Virus record (IMG/VR): IMGVR_UViG_3300000148_000009
Span: 1 to 21,175 of that record
Direction: 5' to 3' (one strand)
DNA from: a virus
Length of the DNA stretch: 21,175 nucleotides
Below the pieces are notes generated by a model that was not told the origin of the DNA, did not search any database, and worked only from the letters and a program-made list of their open reading frames with translations. Of the stretch, positions 1-8,400 are shown in pieces; the first letter of the stretch is position 1, and every line of letters starts with the position of its first letter. Position numbers and translations under genes: made by a program.

Positions 1-699
1 TAATCCTTTTTCTCCTAAACCTTTAACCCCTTTAATCTTATCAGAATTATCACCTAATAGGGTTTTATGTAGTATAAAATTATGTGGGGATATTTTATAT
101 TTATCTATTACTGTTTGAGGAGTATAGTATTCTTTTTCCATGGGACGATATACAACAACATTATCATCAACTAATTGTAAAAAATCTTTATCTGAAGATA
201 CTATAAATGATTTATCTTTTGGGTGATTTATAACGGATTTACTTAAATATGCTATAATATCATCTGCTTCTACCTTATCAATACTTATAGTTTTAACAGG
301 TAATGTTTTTAAATATTGAATAATTCTAACCATTTGGTCTACCTTAGCATCATCCTCATCATCTTTATCATCAAAAGCATCCCAATTAGTAATACGTTGT
401 AAATCTCTACCGGATTTATATTCAGGCATTATATTTTTACGATTATTAGCTGATCCCGCACCATCAAATATAATATATACTTGTGTAGGATTCATTTGGC
501 GAATCATAGCACCTAGGGAACGAAAAAATCCTCCTAAACCTCCAACATGAACTCCTTGAGGATTTACCATATTTAGTACTGCAAAATTCCTAAAAAATAA
601 ATTTAAACCATCTATAAATAATATTCTTTCATGAACTTCAGTCTCTGGGCCTTGCTCTTGGATGTTATCCAAAAGTCTAAATAATTCTTTCTGTTTCAT
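1..699 (-). CDS. 5'-3' exonuclease / T4 RNase H-like flap nuclease (C-terminus outside window)
   Basis: The first 233 residues are present; the frame runs off the left edge without a stop. The protein is a FEN/PIN-fold nuclease of the kind that removes RNA primers and 5' flaps during phage replication (T4 RNase H, or the 5' nuclease part of Pol I). The expected metal-binding acidic residues are visible in order: LFIDGLNLFFR (D30), IIFDG (D79), VEADDI (E144, D146, D147), SSDKDFLQL (D170, D172) and GDNSDKIKGVKGLGEKG (D217, D220, then the helix-hairpin-helix DNA-binding turn). YKSGR near residue 95 is the usual basic patch. A very acidic stretch at residues 107-121 sits between these and looks like a lineage-specific insertion. 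The ATG at 699 is chosen because it precedes the conserved domain by about 25 residues; there is no Shine-Dalgarno. It follows uvsX with a 50-base gap containing a hairpin. The family call is secure; whether it is orthologous to T4 rnh is not. Confidence 0.92.
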   Translation of the reverse strand, partial: MKQKELFRLLDNIQEQGPETEVHERILFIDGLNLFFRNFAVLNMVNPQGVHVGGLGGFFRSLGAMIRQMNPTQVYIIFDGAGSANNRKNIMPEYKSGRDLQRITNWDAFDDKDDEDDAKVDQMVRIIQYLKTLPVKTISIDKVEADDIIAYLSKSVINHPKDKSFIVSSDKDFLQLVDDNVVVYRPMEKEYYTPQTVIDKYKISPHNFILHKTLLGDNSDKIKGVKGLGEKGL

Positions 700-713
700 A
701 TATTATGTTTATG

Positions 714-740
714 CCCGAAATATACGAAAGATATTCCGGG
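714..740 (-). promoter_or_regulatory. RNA hairpin between uvsX and the exonuclease gene
   Basis: On the minus strand the sequence CCCGGAATAT, a seven-base loop CTTTCGT, and ATATTTCGGG can fold into a ten-base-pair stem with one G-U pair. In RNA from the other strand the same position is an A-C mismatch, so the fold favours the coding direction. It starts 9 bases after the uvsX stop and ends 14 bases before the exonuclease ATG. No U-run follows, so it is a poor intrinsic terminator. It may be an mRNA stability or processing element, or control translation of the exonuclease; the function is inference. Confidence 0.5.
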
Positions 741-749
741 TATCAAAGT

Positions 750-1823
750 TTATTGTGGCTCGTCTACAAAAGATGTTATATCAGTATATGCTTGATCTTC
801 TTCAACTACCCTAAAATCACCACCACCTAATATAGCAGCCCAATCATCTTTTCTTTCATCTTTATAATCTTTTAATTCTCGATCATTATCATTAATAAAT
901 CCATGGGGAGTCATAACAATTTTACCTCTTGTAGTAACACCATTAATATGATTTTTATCAATTTGAATATTTACTCTTTTAGCAAATTCAACTTGTTTAC
1001 CATCCTTAATAGCTTTAATTTTTGAGGTACCAGCAGACATAACATTACCAAATGTAACTACAAATGTTGAATCAAACCACATTGCATAACCACCTTTATT
1101 CATTAATTTGGGTTGGCCCATTGGGGATTCCGCTTTTAACGTCCAAACTTTATTAATACATACAAGTGTATTGGTATATGGAGATGATTCCTTACGTGAC
1201 AATGTAATACGTTGATTTACGCTATTACCAAATTGAGTAGACATAGCACCTGCATTCCATTCATTATTATTTTTATTCGACTTAATGGACATTTCACAAG
1301 GTACTGATCCAATTGAATCCCATAGAAATAATAAATCATAAGGTAAATTACCTTTCTTTTGTTCATCCATTAAATCCAAAATAAATCCAGCTACATCTTC
1401 AATAGAATTAATAGTTTCTCTATCAACATAAATAAAATTACCCTCGTAATTAGTAATTTCTCCTGTTTTTTTATCTACAATCTCATTAACTTCTAATCCC
1501 ATCATTCGGGCATGATCCCATGACCATTTCATCTCTGTAATTATAAATACGGGGAGTATTTGACGTTTTTGGGCTGAAACTGCCGCTTCTAAAAGACCTG
1601 TTGTTTTTCCTGTATCTGAATGACCTCTAAGAAGAACAATATGACCCATTGGAATACCTGGAATTGACGTTACATCTTGAAACGCCGGAGATAAAGGAAT
1701 CCACTCTTGATCCTTAAATTTAATATTTTGTTTTAAGCCTTTTTTTTCTTTAAAGGCACTTAAATCAAATTTAGACTTAAGTTCTTGGGAGGCAGCCTCC
1801 GTAAGTGATTTTTTTTTCGCCAT
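750..1823 (-). CDS. uvsX: UvsX-like RecA-family recombinase
   Basis: This is a strand-exchange ATPase of the RecA/UvsX family, which coats single-stranded phage DNA and drives recombination-dependent replication and repair. The Walker A loop is GHSDTGKTT at residues 67-75. The catalytic glutamate is E97 in IITEMKW, Walker B ends in LLFLWDS (D169), and the DNA-binding loop region with FGNSVNQRITLSR follows at about 198-210. At 357 residues it is slightly shorter than T4 UvsX (about 390). The C-terminal tail is rich in D and E (residues 312-357), as in other RecA proteins. ATG at 1823 lies 11 bases after the gp32 stop, so the two are co-transcribed, fitting the known cooperation of UvsX with gp32. 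The leader is A/T-rich without a Shine-Dalgarno. No loader (UvsY) is recognised in the window. Confidence 0.95.
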   Translation of the reverse strand: MAKKKSLTEAASQELKSKFDLSAFKEKKGLKQNIKFKDQEWIPLSPAFQDVTSIPGIPMGHIVLLRGHSDTGKTTGLLEAAVSAQKRQILPVFIITEMKWSWDHARMMGLEVNEIVDKKTGEITNYEGNFIYVDRETINSIEDVAGFILDLMDEQKKGNLPYDLLFLWDSIGSVPCEMSIKSNKNNNEWNAGAMSTQFGNSVNQRITLSRKESSPYTNTLVCINKVWTLKAESPMGQPKLMNKGGYAMWFDSTFVVTFGNVMSAGTSKIKAIKDGKQVEFAKRVNIQIDKNHINGVTTRGKIVMTPHGFINDNDRELKDYKDERKDDWAAILGGGDFRVVEEDQAYTDITSFVDEPQ

Positions 1824-1834
1824 TTATATAATTA

Positions 1835-2668
1835 TTAAAATGGTAAATCATCTGATTCATTTGATTTTTTATCTTCAAATAATGAATCAAATTTATCTTC
1901 TTTAGTAGTTGAATCTTTTCCTTTAAGTGAATAATTACTACTAGTTCCACTATCAAATGCTACTGCGGGTTCGGAGGAAATTGAACCTTCTTTTTCACTT
2001 TCACCTTCAGGTGTTAAAAATGATTCCAAATTAGCTTTTACTTCATCAAAAGTAAGTCTTTTGAAGATAGTTTTTGGATCTGGTTGGTCTTCTAATATCT
2101 TAGAAACCAAAACCGGATCTGTACTAATTGGAGAAATTTTCATTGATGGCGTAAGGGTTGTTTTATTATAAGGAGTTCCTGTTACTTCAGGTCCTACTGT
2201 AGTTAATTTAATATCTCTACCTCCAGATGGTTCGGTATAATCACCTATTTCATCATCAGATGCTAGATTTAAAAATGCTTGATAAACTTCCTTACCAAAT
2301 TGCCATAATTTAACACCTTCAGCTTCCTCTCCTCTTACAACTACAGGTGCAAAAATACGGGTTTTTGCATCTAATTTTTTAGCTAAATACCAATTTTCTT
2401 TATCCCCACTATCACGTAATTGTTTTGTAAATTCTTGAATTGGATCTTTTTCCCCCCAATTCATTGGAGAAGCCATTACTCTTTGACCTATACCGTAATA
2501 AAACATCATTTCAGTAAATGGAAATGATTTATTATATTTGTTAGGCACAATTCTTACTTGTTGTTTACCTATAGATGGTTTCCAAAATAATGATTTTCCA
2601 CCTCCTTTATTTGAGTTTGTTTGTGTTTGAAGTGACTCTAACTTCTGTTTGATTTGATTTAAATCCAT
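1835..2668 (-). CDS. gp32: gp32-like single-stranded DNA-binding protein
   Basis: The protein resembles the T4 gp32 family, which binds single-stranded DNA cooperatively at replication forks and in recombination. The N-terminus is helical and basic (residues 1-25). The OB-fold core begins with SLFWKPSIGKQQVRIVP, and the recognisable block YLAKKLDAKTRIFAPVVV followed by GVKLWQFGKEVYQAF matches the gp32 core strands. The zinc-binding segment of T4 gp32 (one His and three Cys, including CPVC) is not conserved: the protein contains no cysteine at all. The C-terminal 60 residues are S/D/E/K-rich and end in DDLPF, the shape of a bacterial SSB tip rather than the T4 gp32 ending. It sits directly before uvsX. 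A TATAAATA sequence lies 16 bases upstream of the ATG. Assignment rests on core motifs and gene order. Confidence 0.85.
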   Translation of the reverse strand: MDLNQIKQKLESLQTQTNSNKGGGKSLFWKPSIGKQQVRIVPNKYNKSFPFTEMMFYYGIGQRVMASPMNWGEKDPIQEFTKQLRDSGDKENWYLAKKLDAKTRIFAPVVVRGEEAEGVKLWQFGKEVYQAFLNLASDDEIGDYTEPSGGRDIKLTTVGPEVTGTPYNKTTLTPSMKISPISTDPVLVSKILEDQPDPKTIFKRLTFDEVKANLESFLTPEGESEKEGSISSEPAVAFDSGTSSNYSLKGKDSTTKEDKFDSLFEDKKSNESDDLPF

Positions 2669-2684
2669 AATAACTTTTTATTTT

Positions 2685-2692
2685 TATTTATA
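2685..2692 (-). promoter_or_regulatory. TATAAATA element upstream of gp32 (T4 late-promoter-like)
   Basis: The minus strand reads TATAAATA 16 bases before the gp32 start codon, within the 63-base gap after the preceding gene. This equals the T4 late-promoter core recognised by the phage sigma factor gp55. In this A/T-rich genome an eight-base A/T match can arise by chance, and it differs from the motif found before the structural genes. Treat it as a candidate promoter only. Confidence 0.3.
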
Positions 2693-2731
2693 ACTGTGAT
2701 TAATATACGACTGATCCTTTAAACAACCAAA

Positions 2732-3205
2732 CTATAGTTCAATTATTTTATGGATTTTAGTTTTTAGTTGTTTTAACTCATCATGTTGGGTTAATAATAC
2801 TGAATTTTTGTAATGCTCCCAAGTTATAGGAAACTTAGTATCAACTACACCTCCATTTAATTTTTTAATTAATTCATTTAAAGCATTAATTGTATAGAGA
2901 GTATTAGTTTCTTTTTTTCTATGTACTAAAATTGTATTTTCAGGTAAATCAGATACATTACCTTGATCAATATTATATGTACACACATACTCATCATTTG
3001 ACTTAATATACAAAACAAATATCTTATTATACATAATATTATATTTATCTGTAATGGAACTTAAAAGTGTTTCTAAATTCTCTAAAGTAGTAAAAGTACA
3101 AAATAACTTATTGTTCAAATCTCCTAAGTTTTGATTAGTAATGTCCGAAAAATCGTCCATTACATACATATTAGGGATTTTATTTAAAATCGTAGTTACT
3201 TCCAT
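2732..3205 (-). CDS. Hypothetical protein between polymerase and gp32
   Basis: This 157-residue protein is not recognised. It has no signal peptide, membrane segment or obvious catalytic motif. Predicted character is mixed alpha/beta: a strand-rich middle (KIFVLYIKSNDEYVCTYNID, about residues 62-81) and a charged helical C-terminus (HDELKQLKTKIHKIIEL). It starts at 3205, overlapping the last 26 bases of the polymerase gene, so the two are translationally linked; an alternative ATG 12 codons later would give almost no overlap. The stop is 63 bases before the gp32 start. Its place inside the replication block suggests a replication accessory role, but it does not resemble T4 UvsY or clamp-loader proteins. 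Codon use and composition match its neighbours, and the frame is intact, so it is probably a real gene. Confidence 0.75.
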   Translation of the reverse strand: MEVTTILNKIPNMYVMDDFSDITNQNLGDLNNKLFCTFTTLENLETLLSSITDKYNIMYNKIFVLYIKSNDEYVCTYNIDQGNVSDLPENTILVHRKKETNTLYTINALNELIKKLNGGVVDTKFPITWEHYKNSVLLTQHDELKQLKTKIHKIIEL

Positions 3206-4439
3206 GGCATGTTTTTATTTGTAATTTATTTTTATTAAATAGCTCTTTTATCTCTTGTAAAATTCCCTCCTCTTCTTTACTTACATCAAATAAAAACGAA
3301 TCATATGTGTATAAAACTATCTTAGTTTTTTTATTTCTTAATAACTTAATTATTTCCCATAATATATGAACATTCATTGAGGTCTCCAAGTTTTGAAGCA
3401 CATAATTTAATAGTTTTTGAGGTTTCATTTCATCTAATTTTTCTTTAACAAATCGATGTTTTGAAATAGGACACTCAATCCAGCCTTTCTCATTAAACTC
3501 CTCCCATAAACTATCAGTATATACTTGAACTTTCTTAAAAAATTCTAAGTCCTTATATTGATCGAAAACTCCTCCATATAATTGCTTAAATGTCAGTTCT
3601 TTTGCTTTCTTATAATCAACGCCATACATTTCCGCAAAGGCAGTATGAATATCTTCATCACCAAAATCATAACCCACCAACTTAGCCAACAAAGTAGGAT
3701 GATAAGCACCAATATCAAACTCAGCAAAAATGTCATTACGGGGAATAAAACTTTCTCTACTTTTATTTTCTTTATTAAGTGCGGCATAATTTACTCCTTT
3801 GAATTTATTACTTGGTCTTCCTGTAAGGGTTTTAAAGTTGTATTGAGTGTAGATATATTCTCTATCGACATCGTGAAAATGCGATTTAAATTTTTCTCTA
3901 TCAATTCGTATACCATTTCGTTCGATGGCGTTGAATACCATTGAAGATTTATTATTGTAGAATTCATTGATTGGTTCATTTATTTTATTTTTTAGGTTAT
4001 TATATATTTCTTCACAATATTCATAGTGTTTGACTATAGGTACTATTTTATTTATGTCTTTTTTATTTGGGAATCTTTTATTAAAAATATGATGGGTTTG
4101 TGTTAATTCTGGTATATATGGAGGGTTTTGTTGGTTAATGTCGGAGATATCTTTTATTGGTAAATAGTGTAAAAATTCTTTTTTATCTCGTACATATATG
4201 TTATCAAATTTATGTAACATCGTGTTTATCTTCGTCATATTTACATTTAGAGTCTCGCTATGGTGTAATGGGACAATAAACCCTTTAGTTGATATAGACG
4301 GTCTAATATACAAGGCACAGATGCCATTTATTGCGGGATGTATTAAATAACTATTTGGGATTATTTCAATAAAAACATCCCCCCAATTAGCATTTGAAAA
4401 CTGTTCAAATTGAATTTTACTTTCAACTAACCAAAACAT
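3180..4439 (-). CDS. Divergent short family-A (Pol I-like) DNA polymerase
   Basis: Residues 160-419 carry the palm/fingers signature of family-A polymerases in correct order: TGRPSNKFKGVNY (R208), motif A AEFDIGAYHP (D242), EDIHTAFAEMYGV (D263, H265), fingers helix KKAKELTFKQLYGG (K280, F284, Y288, G289), LNYVLQNLET (Q349), and motif C YTYDSFLFD (D380). Both catalytic aspartates are kept. Three usual residues differ: the steric-gate Glu of motif A is H247, the fingers Arg four before K280 is Y276, and the HDE of motif C is YDS. The N-terminal 150 residues look like a worn 3'-5' exonuclease fold (FIVPLHHSE, INKIVPIVKHYEYCEEIY) without the expected acidic residues, so proofreading is probably absent. 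At 419 residues it is far shorter than Pol I (about 930) and lacks a 5' nuclease domain, which is encoded separately at 1-699. Whether it is the replicase or an accessory enzyme cannot be decided here. Confidence 0.82.
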   Translation of the reverse strand: MFWLVESKIQFEQFSNANWGDVFIEIIPNSYLIHPAINGICALYIRPSISTKGFIVPLHHSETLNVNMTKINTMLHKFDNIYVRDKKEFLHYLPIKDISDINQQNPPYIPELTQTHHIFNKRFPNKKDINKIVPIVKHYEYCEEIYNNLKNKINEPINEFYNNKSSMVFNAIERNGIRIDREKFKSHFHDVDREYIYTQYNFKTLTGRPSNKFKGVNYAALNKENKSRESFIPRNDIFAEFDIGAYHPTLLAKLVGYDFGDEDIHTAFAEMYGVDYKKAKELTFKQLYGGVFDQYKDLEFFKKVQVYTDSLWEEFNEKGWIECPISKHRFVKEKLDEMKPQKLLNYVLQNLETSMNVHILWEIIKLLRNKKTKIVLYTYDSFLFDVSKEEEGILQEIKELFNKNKLQIKTCHGSNYDFK

Positions 4440-4471
4440 AACTTTTTTGTTTTAATATATGAAAATTTTAT

Positions 4472-5449
4472 TTAATATCCACCCCCAGTTGAAGAGTCTC
4501 CATTTCTTAATGAAGATGGGGTATAATTAGGATCAGTTGAAATATTTGTTGTAAATTCTATTCCTTGGGTTTTTCCGGTTTCAATAACCCCTTTTTGATT
4601 TAAAGTATCAACTTTTTTACCTATGTAAAATCTTTTATAAAATAATTTTCTATGACCTTGGGATATATGTTTTATTCCTTCCATAGGACCTTGCTTTTTA
4701 TGAATGTGGTAAGGACCAACATAATCCACTCCTAATGGAGTGATTAATTCATCCCCTAATGTTTGTAAATTGCTTGATTCTTCATATTCATAATATTGGA
4801 GATAATTTTTTCCTAAGTAATTTTCTAATCCCTTTCTTTTTATATCTTTTTCTGCTATAAAAATAACCCCTTTATTATTATTAAATACCCTGTCTATATT
4901 TCCTTTAATATACCAATTTAAGGTAAATGGTATATAATCTTCCCAAACCCAAACACCGTTTTTTGTTTCTATATTATCATATGTTTCTTTATCAATCTCT
5001 ATATATTCTAATTGGTTTATTTTAACAACAAAATATCTTGTATAAAACCCTTTTATATAATCTTCAGGGGTTGGGAAATTTGAAATTTTTTGAGGTTTAC
5101 TTCTAATTAGATTATAATCTGTATCTGTTAATATTCCGTAAATTTCTACATCCTTAGTATTTTGAGTTTGATTTTCAAATACAAACCCATCATAATTATC
5201 GGCATATTCTACAGCATTTGAACCATCATTAACCGCATTGTCATCTTTTTCTTGTAATGACATAATTGGTTTTAGTTTTTGATAAATTTCCTCATTTGGA
5301 GGATTTTGGGGGGATTTACCTGTATAAGCTTTACCATTAGATAATGTATAATAAAATCCTATGTAAGAAGAATTATTCTTAACATAATACCATTTTGCTC
5401 CAGGAGTAAATTGGTTATCTTTTATTTGTGATTTAGGTATATAAGCCAT
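4472..5449 (-). CDS. Predicted virion structural protein with two Y-x-G-x-Y motifs
   Basis: The function of this 325-residue protein is unknown. Two similar motifs lie near its ends: SYIGFYYTLSNGKAYTGKSP (residues 28-47) and YVGPYHIHKKQGPMEGIKH (243-261), each with the pattern Y-(I/V)-G-x-Y followed by a glycine turn. Motifs of this type recur in structural proteins of marine T4-like phages, from memory. The second copy carries a His cluster (H248, H250, H261, H266) that could bind metal. The C-terminus is a low-complexity tail rich in S, T, G and N. It starts two bases after the stop of the large hub gene, so it is made from the same mRNA and is probably a baseplate or tail component. It is the last structural gene before the replication block. 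No enzyme motif is visible. Confidence 0.7.
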   Translation of the reverse strand: MAYIPKSQIKDNQFTPGAKWYYVKNNSSYIGFYYTLSNGKAYTGKSPQNPPNEEIYQKLKPIMSLQEKDDNAVNDGSNAVEYADNYDGFVFENQTQNTKDVEIYGILTDTDYNLIRSKPQKISNFPTPEDYIKGFYTRYFVVKINQLEYIEIDKETYDNIETKNGVWVWEDYIPFTLNWYIKGNIDRVFNNNKGVIFIAEKDIKRKGLENYLGKNYLQYYEYEESSNLQTLGDELITPLGVDYVGPYHIHKKQGPMEGIKHISQGHRKLFYKRFYIGKKVDTLNQKGVIETGKTQGIEFTTNISTDPNYTPSSLRNGDSSTGGGY

Positions 5450-5451
5450 AA

Positions 5452-8400
5452 TTAATACGTATAATCTTCTCCAGTTAAATCTTCAATTTCTGCTATTTTA
5501 TCTTGTACATCTCTATCATTATAAAAATCTGTGTATTGGGGTTTATCTCCACCTCCTAATGCTTTGATTTCTAACTGGAACATTGGATCCTTTCCTACTG
5601 ACCATAATGATCCAATTAATTTTTGATTAGCTTCTACTGATTCTAAGTGTGATTTTGATGATTTACCTCCATATCTTGGTCCTGTTCCTCTAGGATTACC
5701 ATATTTATCATCTTGATTTGTGTTAAATTTAAATCCTGGAGCCATACAACCTAATAACCAAGCAGATGAATTTCCTTGAGCTGCTGGTGCTTCATGAATT
5801 AATACATATTTTCTATTAGTTGTATTATATCCTTTTATTGGTCCTCCCTGTGCTAATACAGTTTTTCTATCACCTTCCCCAGGATTAGCTATAAGAAAAC
5901 AATCCCCATGTTTAGGAGAAATTCTTGAAGCAATGTCATAATTTCCTGTTGGAATACAACTAAGATTATTTTTATTGTCTAACCAAGGTAATTCTACTGT
6001 AGGTAAAGCGTATAGAGTATTACCATTTTCGTCTAAGACTTCCATTAATCCTAAAGTTTGATAACCATTATCAACTAATCTAGTTAAAATTATTCTTGTA
6101 ATTATATCTTTATTTTCATTAGTTGCTAAAGGTTCTTTTGCTGCTTCTTCTAATTTTTGTTGTTTATCAGAAGGTTTATTAACAATAGGTTTTTTCTTTC
6201 CTGAACTCACAGGGGCATCATGTCTAGGTACTGATAAAGTATCAATAACAGTTGTCCATCCTTGTTCATTAACCGAATGATTTACTCCTTTAACTATAAT
6301 ATCAACACTATTTTTTTCATATGATGGTGGTAATATATCATCAGATATTCTAAACTTTTCAAATAACTTTATTCCTGACATCCCTTCAAATTCTAAATTT
6401 AAATTAAAAGGTAGGAAGAATGGGGATGGAGTAACTCCCCCTTCTGTTAATGCCCCTTGTATTAATTTAATATAAGATGTATAATTCTCTGTAAGATCTT
6501 TACTTACGTCTTCCAAAAAGTTATAAGAATTTTTAGGTTGTCCTGTATCTTTTTTTGCTGGAGTATATATTGATGTAAATGGAGAAATTTTATCTCCTGA
6601 TGAAAGGAAATATATTTTTTCATTTGCTAATTTCATTGCTTTTTGAGCACTACTTTGTTCCTCTTCTGGGTCTTCTTTACTTTCATAATCTACTTTTTCA
6701 GGTATAACTCTATCAATTAAACCTGCATTATAACTTGAAAATGAAGTTGCATTACCCTGAAGATTATTTCCTGAATGTTGTGCTCCAATTGCTAACATCG
6801 TAGCAAATTCTTTAGGTATTTCTGCATTTAATGATATATTTGTAACAAAAGATCCTTGATTTTGTTTTACTCCAAAAACATTCATTTTAGCATATGCACT
6901 TTCATTAGAACTGACTAAACCTGGTTTAGGTGTTTCATCATAAATTTTTATAACTCCTTTTCCCTCATCATGTACCACCATAAAGTTATTAATACTACCC
7001 ATAGCTTCATTAATACCATCTAAAATAGTTTGTAGAAAAGATAAAACAGAAATACCCCCATCATCACTTTTTGTTGCTGTTGCTAAGGCTTCAGAGCAAA
7101 ATCTTAAATTTATTAATATATTTCCCATTCTTCCTACAAATTTTTTAGATTTACCTTTTACTAAAAAACCTGATTTTTGTAGTTGGTTATTTAATTTTGT
7201 ATCTGTTGGGATATCATCCATTGCCGCCATTAAATCCCCAAATAAAGCACTTTGCCTCAGATGTCGTTGTAATATGTTATCTGATACTGTATTCCCTATT
7301 TCTTCTGATCTCATCTTATTATAAGGAACAAGACATATTTTAGGGTTAGTAGAAAGGTTAGGGGGTACTATAAACATATAATTTTTATCACGTTTTAAAT
7401 TTTGATATCTAAAATCAAATTTTATTAATGGTGTAGTTCCTCCATCTTTTTTTGCAAATAAATTACAATTTTCTTCAATAATTTTTAATAAAGCCCCAAA
7501 TTTTATAAAAACGCTTTTATTAGTTTTACTTTCACCTGCAAGAGTTTGTTCTCCATTTAAAGTATTTCTTAATACAAAACCTCCTTCTTCAATTCCATTA
7601 ACTGGAATCCATTTCCCACCTCTTTTTTCAGTAAATAGTGATATTATTCCATCAAAGGCTGTTGCAGTCTGATAAATGTTAAAAAATATTTTATTTAATC
7701 TAGTATCATTTTTATTTGCTAATAGAGGGTTATTATTAACATTTGCTTTTGCTATTTTTTGGATACTTTCTTTTTTACTTTTATATTCTTTTTTTAAGAA
7801 TTTATCCATCGTGGATGGGATCCACATGGTAGTAGTACCTGTTATTTCTGAAAATTCAGCTGATTGTGATGTAGTCAACACTTCCCCTCCCTTCCAAATT
7901 TCATATAATTCATAAGTTAAATAATCTTTAACCCAATCATCAAGTGTAGTATTTATTCCTCCACTTGAATCTGATTCTTTGTCATTTTTATTTGGATCAC
8001 TAACATTTAGTTTTAGAGATTCTATCATAGAGCCCATTCCTACTAAATGAACAGTGCATGTATAAGAACCATCCGATTCAAAATTCCACTTAAAATTTAC
8101 TATCTTGCCATAAGTAGCTTCATAATTTCCACAATATTTTCTTCTTTCTTGATTTATTAAATTTAATAATTGGAATTGACTTTTGGTACCTGCAAAAGAG
8201 CCAGGATTTAAAATAAAATCTAAGGGTTTTGATTTAAATCCATCATATGATTGTAAAGCCCCAACTGCTAAATCATTATTATCTACTGTTCCATCTCTAT
8301 TGGAATCTGCATTTGAATTTAAGAAAGTTGACCATCCAAATTCTAATAAAAGAGTATATCCTGGTCTTAAATATAAAACATCCAATAATTGAAATTGTTG

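Noticed and set aside
2730-2739. Perfect ten-base palindrome AACTATAGTT at the end of the 157-residue gene
   Set aside because: No loop or T-run; one short palindrome in A/T-rich DNA, mostly coding, could be chance.
3582-3944. Plus-strand frame of 120 codons within the polymerase gene
   Set aside because: It lies opposite the conserved polymerase motifs and has no start context or recognisable domain; a shadow.
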